Assembly (NCBI RefSeq): GCF_022179545.1
Contig: NZ_AP025518.1
Coordinates: forward strand, 1,302,001-1,366,000
Source: Mycolicibacterium fortuitum subsp. fortuitum
Lineage (GTDB): Bacteria; Actinomycetota; Actinomycetes; Mycobacteriales; Mycobacteriaceae
Direction: 5' to 3'
Length of the DNA: 64,000 bases
The notes beneath the pieces are model-generated. The model was not told the DNA's origin. It ran no database searches and saw only the letters and a list, made by a program, of their open reading frames with translations. Position numbers and translations under genes: made by a program. Below are positions 43,757 to 52,446 of the stretch, in pieces. The stretch's first letter is position 1; every line of letters starts with the position of its first letter.

Positions 43757-45229
43757 TCAGCCGAGCCCGATCCGCCGATAACGCTGCAGCCGGGTCCGCA
43801 GTCGCTGCTCGCCGGGCACGGCACGTAACGCAGCGAGTTCGCTCGCGATTGCGCTGGACAGCCGCTCGGTGAAGGCCCGCGGTTCGTCGGCGGCGTCGGG
43901 ATGTTCGGGCACGATCGCGTCGACGATGCCGGCCCGCACCAGGTCGACGGAGCGAACCCCTTGTGCGGCAGCCAGTTCGGCGGCGTGTGCGGTGTCGCGG
44001 TAGACGATCGCGCTGGCGCCCTCCGGCGGCAGCGGTGCCAGCCAGCCGTTGGCGGCGGCCAGCACCCGGTCGGCGGGCACCATGGCCAGCGCGGGCCCGC
44101 CGCTGCCCTGGCCCATGAGCACCGAAACCGTGGGCGTGTCGAGCGTGACCAATTCGGCCAGGCAGCGGGCGATCTCACCGGCCAGCCCGCCCTGCTCGGC
44201 CTCGATCGACAGGGCCGGTCCGGGGGTGTCGATCACCAGCACCAGCGGCAGCTGCAGTCCGGCCGCCAACGCCATGCCGCGCCGGGCCTCACGCAGGGCG
44301 CCTGGTCCGACCAGCCCGCCCTCGCTGCGCCGCTGCCCGAGCACCACGGCGGGCTGCCCGCCGAACCGGGCCAGCGCCAGCAGCATCGTCGCGGCCTCAC
44401 CGCGTTCGGTGCCGGACAGCAGCACGCGGTCGGTGGCGCCGTGCCGCAACAGATACCCGACACCCGGCCGGTCCGGCCGCCGGGAAGCCAGCACCGATTC
44501 CCAGGCCGGCAAGTCGGGCAGCGGCTCGGGTTCCGGAGCGGAAGGAGGCGCGATGGGCGTATCCAAGATCACCCGCAGGGTGCGGTCGAGGGTGTCGCGC
44601 AGGAGCGCCAGTGGCACCACACCGTCGATCACGCCGTGGACATGCAGGTTCTCGGCGGTCTGCACGCCGGACGGGAACGGTTCGCCGTACAGGTGCTCGT
44701 ACACCCGCGGGCCGAGGAAGCCGATCAGCGCTCCCGGTTCGGCGGCGGTGACGTGCCCGAGCGAACCCCACGACGCGAACACGCCGCCGGTGGTCGGGTG
44801 ACGCAGGTACACCAGGTAGGGCAGATGAGCCTGTTTGTGCAGTTCGACGGCGGCGGCGATCTTGACCATCTGCAGGAACGCGACGGTGCCCTCCTGCATG
44901 CGGGTTCCGCCCGAGCTCGGCGACGCCAGCAGCGGCAGGCCCTCGGCTGTGGCTTTCGTCACCGCGGCGGTGATCCGCTCGGCCGCGGCCACCCCGATGG
45001 ATCCGGCGAGGAAATCGAATTCGCAGACGACGACGGCCACACGGCGGCCGAAGATCGTTCCTTCGCCGGTCAGCACGGATTCGTCGAGCCCGGTCGAGGC
45101 CTTCGCCTCTGCCAGTTCGCGCTGGTAATCCTCGGAGCGGGCGACCTCTAGAGGCGGGGCGTCCCAGCTGCGGAACGAGCCCTCGTCGAGCACTGCATCA
45201 CGAAGCGCGCGGGCGCCGATCCGACTCAC
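43757..45229 (-). CDS. accD3: Acyl-CoA carboxylase carboxyltransferase subunit AccD3
   Basis: 490 aa. N- and C-terminal carboxyltransferase halves in one chain: SPSSGGTRMQEGTVAFLQMVKIAAAV and GVFASWGSLGHVTAAEPGALIGFLGPRVYE in the first, and the acyl-CoA-binding ARRGMALAAGLQLPLVLVIDTPGPALSIEAEQGGLAGEIARCL in the second. It transfers carboxyl from biotin to acetyl- or acyl-CoA for fatty acid synthesis. Size and position match Rv0904c. GTG 45229 lacks a ribosome binding site and has a perfect -10 for a leaderless transcript. Confidence 0.94.
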   Translation of the reverse strand: MSRIGARALRDAVLDEGSFRSWDAPPLEVARSEDYQRELAEAKASTGLDESVLTGEGTIFGRRVAVVVCEFDFLAGSIGVAAAERITAAVTKATAEGLPLLASPSSGGTRMQEGTVAFLQMVKIAAAVELHKQAHLPYLVYLRHPTTGGVFASWGSLGHVTAAEPGALIGFLGPRVYEHLYGEPFPSGVQTAENLHVHGVIDGVVPLALLRDTLDRTLRVILDTPIAPPSAPEPEPLPDLPAWESVLASRRPDRPGVGYLLRHGATDRVLLSGTERGEAATMLLALARFGGQPAVVLGQRRSEGGLVGPGALREARRGMALAAGLQLPLVLVIDTPGPALSIEAEQGGLAGEIARCLAELVTLDTPTVSVLMGQGSGGPALAMVPADRVLAAANGWLAPLPPEGASAIVYRDTAHAAELAAAQGVRSVDLVRAGIVDAIVPEHPDAADEPRAFTERLSSAIASELAALRAVPGEQRLRTRLQRYRRIGLG

Positions 45230-45234
45230 GGCGT

Positions 45235-45250
45235 CAGCCTATATAGGCTG
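45235..45250. promoter_or_regulatory. Perfect 16-bp palindrome carrying back-to-back -10 boxes
   Basis: CAGCCTATATAGGCTG contains TAGGCT on both strands (45244-45249 plus; 45241-45236 minus). Each copy lies at exactly -12 to -7 of its start codon when the first base of echA6 (45256) and of accD3 (45229) is taken as +1. The 26-bp gap leaves no room for ribosome binding sites, so both mRNAs are probably leaderless. Confidence 0.75.
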
Positions 45251-45255
45251 GCCAC

Positions 45256-45990
45256 ATGATTGGTGTGACCAGAGACGGCAGTGTCCTGACCCTGGAACTG
45301 CAACGCGAGGAGCGGCGCAACGCGCTGAACTGCGAGCTTGTCGACGCCCTTCGGGAGGCTGTCGAGCATGCCGCCGAGCAGGACATCCGGGCCATCGTGC
45401 TGACCGGTGCCGGTCCGGTGTTCAGTTCGGGAGCTGACCTCACCGATGCTGCGGGAATGGCCGAGAAGCTTCCCGACAAGGCGCTGGCCCTGAACCTGGC
45501 GATCGACAAGGCCCCGGTTCCGGTCATCGGCGCGATCAACGGCCCTGCGATCGGTGCCGGCGTCATTCTGTCGATGATCTGCGATCTGCGGGTCGTCGCC
45601 CCGGACGCCTACTTCCAGTTCCCGGTCGCGAAGTACGGCCTGGCGTTGGACAACTGGAGCATCCGTCGGCTGACCTCGCTGGTCGGTTACGGCCGGGCTC
45701 GCGGCATGCTGCTCGGGGCGGAGAAGCTCACCGCCGAAACCGCGCTGCAGACCGGGATGGCCAACCGCATCGGCACGCTGGCCGACGCCCAGAAGTGGGC
45801 GGCCGAGCTGGCCGGGTTCGCGCCGCTGGCACTGCAGCACGCCAAGCGGGTGCTCAACGATGACGGTGCCTACGAGGAGTCGTGGCCCGAGCACAAGGCG
45901 CTGTTCGACAAGGCATGGGCGTCCAAGGACGTCATCGAGGCCCAGGTGGCCCGAATCGAGAAGCGGCCGCCGAACTTCACCGGGGCCTGA
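45256..45990 (+). CDS. echA6: Enoyl-CoA hydratase-like protein EchA6
   Basis: 244 aa, crotonase fold: [19 protein letters not shown] and [47 protein letters not shown]. The family oxyanion-hole Gly residues are present, but the Glu pair that does hydration in true hydratases is not obvious, as in M. tuberculosis EchA6 (Rv0905), which binds long-chain acyl-CoA and feeds mycolate synthesis rather than hydrating it. It is divergent from accD3 and two bases before the next gene. Confidence 0.93.
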   Translation: MIGVTRDGSVLTLELQREERRNALNCELVDALREAVEHAAEQDIRAIVLTGAGPVFSSGADLTDAAGMAEKLPDKALALNLAIDKAPVPVIGAINGPAIGAGVILSMICDLRVVAPDAYFQFPVAKYGLALDNWSIRRLTSLVGYGRARGMLLGAEKLTAETALQTGMANRIGTLADAQKWAAELAGFAPLALQHAKRVLNDDGAYEESWPEHKALFDKAWASKDVIEAQVARIEKRPPNFTGA

Positions 45991-45991
45991 C

Positions 45992-47098
45992 ATGCTGCGC
46001 GCGGCGCTGCGGTTGGGTACCCGGTCGGCTTCGCTGCTGGCCGGCGGATGGTTGCTGCGCGCGCTGAACGGGACCTACGCCTCGGTCGGGGCCCTACCCA
46101 GCGCTATCCGGCCGTCCGCGCAGCGGTCTCTGCAGTACGCCGACGGGACGTTCGTCAACATCGAACTGGCCTCGCCCGGTATCAGCATGAGCCGCGAGGA
46201 GTGGCGCATGCTGATCACCGAGATGCTCGGATCGGGCTCGGCCAGCCGGCCGCCTGGCCCGATCCCGCTGGTCGATCCTGTCGACGGCGAGGCCGGATCG
46301 TGCGCGGTGTCCTGGTACGGGCACTCCACCGCCCTGGTGGAGATCGACGGCTACCGGGTGCTTACCGATCCGGTGTGGAGCCGTCGCTGCTCGCCCTCGC
46401 GTGTGGTCGGTCCTCAGCGGCTGCATGAACCCCCGCTGCCGTTGGAGGCGTTACCCGCCGTCGATGCCGTGGTGATCAGCCACGATCACTATGACCACCT
46501 CGACATCGACACCGTGCTGGGGTTGGCCCGCACTCAGCGGGCACCGTTCGTCGTGCCGTTGGGTATCGGGGCCCACCTGCGCAAGTGGCGGATACCCGAA
46601 GACCGCATCGTCGAGCTGGACTGGAACGAGAGCCACCGGATCGGGGAGCTGACGCTGGTGTGCACACCGGCGCGGCACTTCTCCGGGCGGCTGTTCCAGC
46701 GCAACACCACGCTGTGGGCCTCGTGGGCGTTCATCGGCCCGCAGCATCGGGCGTTCTTCGGTGGAGACACCGGTTACACCAAGAGCTTCTCCGAAATCGG
46801 TTCGGAATACGGGCCTTTCGATCTGACGCTGCTGCCGGTGGGCGCCTACCACCCGAGTTGGCCCGATATCCACATGAATCCAGAGGAAGCGGTGCGCGCC
46901 CACCTGGACGTCACCGATTCCGGATTGTTGGTACCGGTGCACTGGGCGACATTCCGGCTCGCTCCGCATCCGTGGGCAGATCCGGTGCGCCGGTTGCTGT
47001 CAGCGGCCGACCCGGCCGGCGTGCAGATCGCTGTGCCACGTCCCGGACAGCGGGTGGACAACCAGTCGGCAGCACTCGACCCGTGGTGGGAGTTCTGA
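45992..47098 (+). CDS. Metallo-beta-lactamase-fold hydrolase (Rv0906-like)
   Basis: 368 aa from ATG 45992, directly after the echA6 stop; the frame is open further upstream but inside echA6. Zinc ligands HxHxDH are seen in SHDHYDHLDID, with later ligands in TPARHFSGR, FFGGDTGYTK and VPVHWATFRL, an arrangement close to NAPE-PLD-type phospholipases. A hydrophobic N-terminal stretch may anchor it. Position and length match Rv0906. In M. tuberculosis Rv0907 comes next; here ctpE follows at once. Confidence 0.9.
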   Translation: MLRAALRLGTRSASLLAGGWLLRALNGTYASVGALPSAIRPSAQRSLQYADGTFVNIELASPGISMSREEWRMLITEMLGSGSASRPPGPIPLVDPVDGEAGSCAVSWYGHSTALVEIDGYRVLTDPVWSRRCSPSRVVGPQRLHEPPLPLEALPAVDAVVISHDHYDHLDIDTVLGLARTQRAPFVVPLGIGAHLRKWRIPEDRIVELDWNESHRIGELTLVCTPARHFSGRLFQRNTTLWASWAFIGPQHRAFFGGDTGYTKSFSEIGSEYGPFDLTLLPVGAYHPSWPDIHMNPEEAVRAHLDVTDSGLLVPVHWATFRLAPHPWADPVRRLLSAADPAGVQIAVPRPGQRVDNQSAALDPWWEF

Positions 47099-47164
47099 CC
47101 GGCTTCCGATGGCAAACTGTCGTCTTGAGCTGCACGACACCGACGGGACGAGGACTTTTCGCGG

Positions 47165-49657
47165 ATGACGACGATCACTGTCACTGGTCTCACCGATGCC
47201 GAGGTGGCCCAGCGGGTAGCCGAGGGTAAGACCAACGACGTCCCGACGCGGGCGGCACGCAGCATTTCCGAGATCGTCCGCGGCAATGTGTTCACCCGCA
47301 TCAACGCGATCCTGGGTGTGCTGTTTCTGATCGTGATGTCCACCGGGTCGGTGATCAACGGCGCGTTCGGGCTGTTGATCATCGCCAACAGTGCCATCGG
47401 CATCATCCAGGAGATCCGCGCCAAGCGGACCCTCGACAAGCTGGCCATCGTCGGGCAGGCCAAGCCCACCGTGCGCCGGGCATCCGGTAGCCGCGACGTT
47501 CTGCCCAGCGAGGTTGTGCTCGACGACATCATCGAACTGGGCCCGGGCGATCAGATCGTGGTGGACGGCGAGATCATCGAGGATTCCAACCTCGAGGTCG
47601 ACGAGTCGTTGTTGACCGGTGAAGCCGATCCCATCGTGAAAACCGCGGGCGATGCGGTGATGTCGGGCAGTTTCGTCGTCGCCGGCTCCGGTGCCTACCG
47701 GGCCACCAAGGTGGGGCACGAGGCGTACGCCGCCAAGCTCGCCGAGGAGGCGTCCAAGTTCACCCTGGTGAAATCCGAACTTCGCAACGGCATCAACAAG
47801 ATCCTGCAGTTCATCACCTATCTGCTGGTGCCTGCCGGCCTGCTCACCATCTATACGCAGCTGTTCACCACGGATCCGCGCATCCTGGATTCCCTCAAGC
47901 AGACCTACCGCGACATCGTTGCCAACGAGGGTGGTTGGCGAGAGTCGCTGGGAATCATCATGAGTCAGATCTTCACCACCGATGCGGTGTGGCACGAGCC
48001 GGTGCTGCGCATGGTGGGTGCCTTGGTGCCAATGGTTCCCGAAGGCCTGGTGCTGATGACCTCGATCGCATTTGCGGTCGGGGTGGTGCGACTGGGCCGG
48101 CGTCAGTGTCTGGTCAACGAGCTGCCGGCGATCGAGGGCTTGGCCCGGGTCGACGTGGTGTGTGCCGACAAGACGGGCACCCTGACCGAAAACGGCATGC
48201 GGGTAAGCGATCTGAAGGCGTGCGACGGGAGTGCGACGACCGAGGTCGCGTCGGCACTCGCGCAGCTGGCCGCCGATGATGCCCGGCCGAACGCCAGCAT
48301 GCTTGCCATCGCCGAAGCCTTCGCCACGCCACCGGGCTGGAAGGCCACCGCGACGGCTCCGTTCAAGTCGGCCACGAAGTGGAGCGGCGCGTCGTACGGC
48401 GAGCACGGCAACTGGGTGATCGGCGCCCCGGATGTGCTGCTGGACTCCAGTTCGCCAGTGGCGGAGCAGGCCGAGAAGATCGGCGCCCAAGGGCTGCGGG
48501 TGCTGCTGATTGGATCTTCCGATCGGGCCGTCAACGCACCGGATGCCCCGGGCGCCGTCACCCCTGTGGCATTGGTGGTGCTGGAGCAGCGCATCCGGCC
48601 TGATGCCGGCGACACACTTGAATACTTTGCTTCCCAGCATGTTTCGGTCAAGGTGATCTCCGGCGACAATGCCGTGTCGGTGGGTGCGGTGGCCGGCAAG
48701 CTCGGACTGCACGGCGAGACGATGGACGCCAGGAAGTTGCCCCACGAGCCTGATCAGCTGGCCGAGACGCTGGACGAGTACACCACGTTCGGCCGGGTGC
48801 GTCCGGACCAGAAGCGCGCCATGGTGCACGCACTGCAGTCCCGCGGTCACACGGTGGCCATGACCGGTGACGGAGTCAACGACGTGCTGGCCCTCAAAGA
48901 CGCCGACATCGGTGTCGCGATGGGTTCGGGCAGTTCGGCCTCGCGAGCGGTGGCCCAGATCGTGTTGCTGGACAACAAGTTCGCCACCTTGCCCTATGTG
49001 GTCGGCGAGGGCCGGCGGGTGATCGGCAACATCGAGCGGGTCTCGAACCTGTTCCTCACCAAGACCGTGTACTCGGTGCTGCTGGCGGTGTTGGTGGGAT
49101 TGGCGGGTCTGTCCTCCAAGTGGTTCGGTACCGATCCGCTGTTGTTCCCGTTCCAGCCGATCCACGTCACCATCGCGGCCTGGTTCACCATCGGTATCCC
49201 GGCGTTCATCCTCTCGCTCGCGCCCAACAACGAGCGCGCGCACACGGGTTTCGTGCGGCGGGTGATGACAGCGGCGCTGCCCTCGGGTCTTGTGGTCGGC
49301 ACCGTCACATTCATCTCCTACCTGGTGGCCTATCAAGGTCGGGAAGCCTCGCTGACCGAGCAGACCCAGGCCTCGACGGCCGCGCTGATCACGTTGTTGA
49401 TGTCCTCGCTGTGGGTGCTGTCGGTGGTGGCCCGGCCGTATGAGTGGTGGCGGGTGTGCCTGGTCGTGCTTTCAGGGTTGGCGTATGTGCTGATCTTTTG
49501 TTTGCCGCTGGCTCAGCGCCTGTTCATGCTGGATCCGTCGAATCTCAAGGTCACCGGCGTTGCGCTGGGCATTGGCCTGGTCGGAGCCGCGTTGATCGAG
49601 GTGCTGTGGTGGGCGCAGGGCAGGGTGTTGGGCGAGAAGCGCCAGTTGTGGAGATAG
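47165..49657 (+). CDS. ctpE: Ca2+-type P-type ATPase CtpE
   Basis: 830 aa. Phosphorylation motif [10 protein letters not shown] (D335), actuator loop LLTGEADPI, hinge [38 protein letters not shown], about ten membrane helices and [22 protein letters not shown] in helix 4. It matches Rv0908, known as a Ca2+ importer needed under Ca2+ limitation. ATG 47165 lies 66 bp after the metallo-beta-lactamase-fold gene. Confidence 0.94.
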   Translation: MTTITVTGLTDAEVAQRVAEGKTNDVPTRAARSISEIVRGNVFTRINAILGVLFLIVMSTGSVINGAFGLLIIANSAIGIIQEIRAKRTLDKLAIVGQAKPTVRRASGSRDVLPSEVVLDDIIELGPGDQIVVDGEIIEDSNLEVDESLLTGEADPIVKTAGDAVMSGSFVVAGSGAYRATKVGHEAYAAKLAEEASKFTLVKSELRNGINKILQFITYLLVPAGLLTIYTQLFTTDPRILDSLKQTYRDIVANEGGWRESLGIIMSQIFTTDAVWHEPVLRMVGALVPMVPEGLVLMTSIAFAVGVVRLGRRQCLVNELPAIEGLARVDVVCADKTGTLTENGMRVSDLKACDGSATTEVASALAQLAADDARPNASMLAIAEAFATPPGWKATATAPFKSATKWSGASYGEHGNWVIGAPDVLLDSSSPVAEQAEKIGAQGLRVLLIGSSDRAVNAPDAPGAVTPVALVVLEQRIRPDAGDTLEYFASQHVSVKVISGDNAVSVGAVAGKLGLHGETMDARKLPHEPDQLAETLDEYTTFGRVRPDQKRAMVHALQSRGHTVAMTGDGVNDVLALKDADIGVAMGSGSSASRAVAQIVLLDNKFATLPYVVGEGRRVIGNIERVSNLFLTKTVYSVLLAVLVGLAGLSSKWFGTDPLLFPFQPIHVTIAAWFTIGIPAFILSLAPNNERAHTGFVRRVMTAALPSGLVVGTVTFISYLVAYQGREASLTEQTQASTAALITLLMSSLWVLSVVARPYEWWRVCLVVLSGLAYVLIFCLPLAQRLFMLDPSNLKVTGVALGIGLVGAALIEVLWWAQGRVLGEKRQLWR

Positions 49658-49716
49658 CTGGCAGAGGGAAGAATGTCGGGGGTTCGGTTGAAAATCGAGA
49701 ACGATAGGGTGGGCTG

Positions 49717-49896
49717 ATGGGATTCCTGGACAAGGCCAAGGACCTTCTGTCGCAGAACGCCGACAAGGTCGAGCAGGCCATCGAGAAGGCCGGCGACATC
49801 GTCGACGAGAAGACTCAGGGCAAGTACTCGGGCGTGGTCGACAAGGCACAGGAAGCGGCGAAGAACGCCATCAACAAGGAAGAACCGCAGCAGTAG
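49717..49896 (+). CDS. Rv0909-like small antitoxin-type protein
   Basis: 59 aa, ATG 49717 to TAG 49894-49896. A charged helical protein beginning MGFLDKAKDLLSQNADKVEQ, with an amphipathic repeat of the Lys/Ala/Glu type, as in Rv0909, reported as the antitoxin partner of the SRPBCC protein Rv0910. The next gene starts three bases after its stop. Confidence 0.88.
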   Translation: MGFLDKAKDLLSQNADKVEQAIEKAGDIVDEKTQGKYSGVVDKAQEAAKNAINKEEPQQ

Positions 49897-49899
49897 CTC

Positions 49900-50349
49900 A
49901 TGGCCAAATTGTCTGTCTCCGTCGAAGTTCCGTTGCCGCCGGAGAAGGCGTGGGAGTACGCCTCTGATCTGTCCCGGTACGACGAGTGGCTCAGCATCCA
50001 CCGGGCCTGGCGGTCGAAGTTGCCCGAAACCCTGGAAAAGGGCACGGTGATCGACTCGATCGTCGAGGTCAAGGGCATGTTGAACCGCGTGAAGTGGACG
50101 CTGGTGAACTACAAGCCGCCGCAGTCGTTGACCCTCAACGGCGACGGTCGTGGCGGGGTGAAGGTCAAGCTGATCGGAAAGATTACGCCGGCCGCCGTTG
50201 ACGGTGGAGACGGTGCGAAGGTCTCTTTCGACGTGCATCTGGGTGGGCCCGCGCTGTTCGGGCCGATCGGCATGGTGGTCGCCGCCGCGCTCAAGGGTGA
50301 TATCCAGCAGTCGCTGAACAAGTTCAAGGAGCTCTACGCGTCGTCGTAG
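49900..50349 (+). CDS. Rv0910-like SRPBCC-fold protein
   Basis: 149 aa. The START/SRPBCC beginning AKLSVSVEVPLPPEKAWEYASDLSRYDEWLSIH is followed by a curved-sheet pattern and a C-terminal helix (ALKGDIQQSLNKFKELY). It matches Rv0910, described as the toxin of a two-gene module; a lipid-binding role is equally possible for this fold. Three bases separate its stop from the convergent 142-aa gene, which marks the edge of the conserved block. Confidence 0.88.
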   Translation: MAKLSVSVEVPLPPEKAWEYASDLSRYDEWLSIHRAWRSKLPETLEKGTVIDSIVEVKGMLNRVKWTLVNYKPPQSLTLNGDGRGGVKVKLIGKITPAAVDGGDGAKVSFDVHLGGPALFGPIGMVVAAALKGDIQQSLNKFKELYASS

Positions 50350-50352
50350 TTT

Positions 50353-50781
50353 CTACGGGCTCTGCTGTTGTTGCTGGGCTGACTCACGTGCTTCTCGTTC
50401 GTCGTGGACTCGCACCAGCTCACGGAAACCGATCCGGTGGTATTTGGGTACCGGCTGGATGCCCCAGTCGTCCTGCGCGGTGTCCTTGCCCTCGGCTCCC
50501 TCGGGCGGCCCGAACGCCGGGTACGGGACCTTGCATTCGAGGGTGTCGTCGGAATAGCGAACCTTGAGCAGTTCACTGCAGATCTCGGTCAGGCTCAAGG
50601 TGGGGTAGCCGTAGTAGACCGCCATGAACGGCAGGGTGAAGGCGCCCTCGACGACGAGGGCGACCAGGCACACCAGCACCGCACGCTTGATCCACTTGTG
50701 CATGCGCGCGTAGTAGGGCGTGGTGCCGGGCGGCAGGTCCTCGGACTTCTCGTCTTCGGTGGCTTCAGGTGTGGTTGTCAC
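50353..50781 (-). CDS. 142-aa single-pass membrane protein of the AAA+/vWA locus
   Basis: GTG 50781 with GAGGAG upstream. One membrane helix (about 34-56, [27 protein letters not shown]) is followed by an outward domain with two Cys ([21 protein letters not shown]), a Trp and two His, and a Gln-rich end. I do not recognise a family. It is the last gene of the leftward operon, 19 bp after the polytopic protein, and is presumably a subunit of the same complex. Confidence 0.75.
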   Translation of the reverse strand: MTTTPEATEDEKSEDLPPGTTPYYARMHKWIKRAVLVCLVALVVEGAFTLPFMAVYYGYPTLSLTEICSELLKVRYSDDTLECKVPYPAFGPPEGAEGKDTAQDDWGIQPVPKYHRIGFRELVRVHDEREARESAQQQQQSP

Positions 50782-50800
50782 AGTCGCTCCTCGAATGTGT

Positions 50801-51502
50801 TCAGTCGGAGAAGATCTCGCGGTTCACCGTGTGCAGGTACGGGATCGCGAGGAACGGGGTGATGTAGAAGATGTCGTAGAGCCACCACCCGATGACCGGG
50901 AACACGACGCCCGCGTAACGCACGTCGGCGTACATCGTCATGTTGAACACGTACAGACACCAGATGAGCACGCCCATCCAGCAGGTGATGATCATCCACT
51001 GGTGGCCCCAGCGCTTCATCTGCAGAAAGCCGATCGCTGCGGCGCACCGCATCGCGAAGACGGTGAGGATCATGCCGAACACCATGGACTTCTCGCCCGG
51101 CCCGGCTGCGCCTCCGATCCACAGTTCGTTGTAGTGCCAGAAGTACCCGGCGTCGAACATGGCGCCCCAGCCGACCATCAACACCCGGTTGATCAGCGTG
51201 TGGTTGGCGACAAGGTCGAGGGCCCACCCGAGGCTGTTGAGCATGCCGTCGATCAGCACGAGATACCCGATGAGCGTGACGATCATCGGCCGGACCGAAT
51301 ACCCCGCCCGCAGTGCCTGGCGCTGTAACCACACGCCGCGCATGAAGACGGGGAAACCGATGAGGCCAGGTGCCCACATGCCCATCAGCGCCGCACCGAC
51401 GATCATCCACTTGTCGGCCCGCCGCTGTGCCAGCCGGGACTGTTCGTGGTGTTCCTCGAGGTTGAGCGAACCCTCTGCCGGGACGGATGTCGCGACCTTC
51501 AC
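50801..51502 (-). CDS. Polytopic membrane protein A of the AAA+/vWA locus
   Basis: 233 aa from GTG 51502, whose GTGA overlaps the stop of the 43-aa microprotein; longer frames exist but would overlap that gene. About six hydrophobic segments. Conserved polar residues inside or beside helices stand out: [13 protein letters not shown] (Asp, His, Glu), [25 protein letters not shown] and [13 protein letters not shown]. These are plausible metal ligands. It is strongly similar to the protein at 54783-55514. I recognise no named family. Confidence 0.8.
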   Translation of the reverse strand: MKVATSVPAEGSLNLEEHHEQSRLAQRRADKWMIVGAALMGMWAPGLIGFPVFMRGVWLQRQALRAGYSVRPMIVTLIGYLVLIDGMLNSLGWALDLVANHTLINRVLMVGWGAMFDAGYFWHYNELWIGGAAGPGEKSMVFGMILTVFAMRCAAAIGFLQMKRWGHQWMIITCWMGVLIWCLYVFNMTMYADVRYAGVVFPVIGWWLYDIFYITPFLAIPYLHTVNREIFSD

Positions 51503-51630
51503 AGCTCCCACCAACCTCGGGTGAACGACATGTACAGCTGGATTCCGAACATCGCCAGCAGGTATCCGTAGATGACGATCTGCAGGACGATGAGGGCTTT
51601 CTTGCGGTTGCGTTCCTTCTGATCCACCAT
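51499..51630 (-). CDS. 43-aa single-pass microprotein
   Basis: ATG 51630, AAGGAA ten bases upstream, TGA 51499-51501. A basic start (KERNRKK) is followed by one helix (ALIVLQIVIYGYLLAMFGIQLY) and an aromatic tail (RGWWEL). It lies between the AAA+ gene and polytopic protein A and overlaps the latter's start, so it should be made with it, perhaps as a small subunit like those in respiratory complexes. Confidence 0.72.
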   Translation of the reverse strand: MVDQKERNRKKALIVLQIVIYGYLLAMFGIQLYMSFTRGWWEL

Positions 51631-51645
51631 GGTCGCGATTCCTTC

Positions 51646-52446
51646 CTAGGCGCTTGAGCTGTCGGCATCGGCTCCCGAGAGACACGCGGAAGCGACCTCC
51701 CGCAGCCCTTCGGTGATGGCGCCGTCGCTGGACAGCGGGGCGAGGACACATGCCTCTGCGGCTTCGAGTTCCGTTGCACCGGCGGCGATCAGGTGTGCCG
51801 CCGTGACGAGTACCCGAGTGGAGGGCGGTTCGAAGTGGAATGCCTCGTCCGCGGTTCGGATCGCGCTGGCGCACCGGACCAGCCGCTGTGCGGTGGGCAG
51901 CCCGACGCCCGCCTCGGCGACGATCACCTCGGCCTCACGCTCGGGCGGCAGGTACCGCATCGGCAGCGTGACGAAACGCTGCCGGAAGGACGGTTTGAGC
52001 TCTTTGAGCGAGCTGCGGTAGGCGGGGTTATAGGAGCACACCAGCATGAAAGTCTCTGGCGCATGGACGACTTCACTGGCGCGATCCAGATAGAGCGTGC
52101 GCCTGTGGTCGGTGAGTGAGTGCAGGACGGCCAACGAATCGTGACGCGCCTCGACAACCTCGTCGAGGTAGCAGATCGCCCCGGCCTTGACGGCTCGCGT
52201 GAGGGGCCCGTCGGTCCAGACCACGTCCCCGCCGGTGACCATGAACCGTCCGACGAGGTCCGAGCTGGTCAGGTCGTCGTGGCAGCTGATGGTGACGACC
52301 GGACGGCTGAGCAGCAGTCCCATGTGCTCGACCAAGCGGGTCTTGCCGCATCCTGTCGGGCCGGTGAGCATCACCGGCAGGCGCTGGCGGAAGGCCTGTT
52401 CGAACAGCTGAACTTCGTTGGCATTGGCGTAATACGTGTCGGTCAT
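51646..52446 (-). CDS. MoxR-type AAA+ ATPase (NorQ/CbbQ-like)
   Basis: 266 aa. Walker A GPTGCGKT (29-36), Walker B CYLDE (92-96), a sensor in LVCSYNP, and an arginine-rich KPSFRQRFVTLPM as in NorQ/CbbQ/NirQ proteins. In known systems these work with a vWA partner to load metal or remodel an enzyme (NorQ/NorD for nitric oxide reductase, CbbQ/CbbO for Rubisco). ATG 52446 overlaps the vWA stop, so the pair is coupled. No nor or cbb genes are near; the neighbouring membrane proteins are the likely clients. Confidence 0.9.
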   Translation of the reverse strand: MTDTYYANANEVQLFEQAFRQRLPVMLTGPTGCGKTRLVEHMGLLLSRPVVTISCHDDLTSSDLVGRFMVTGGDVVWTDGPLTRAVKAGAICYLDEVVEARHDSLAVLHSLTDHRRTLYLDRASEVVHAPETFMLVCSYNPAYRSSLKELKPSFRQRFVTLPMRYLPPEREAEVIVAEAGVGLPTAQRLVRCASAIRTADEAFHFEPPSTRVLVTAAHLIAAGATELEAAEACVLAPLSSDGAITEGLREVASACLSGADADSSSA

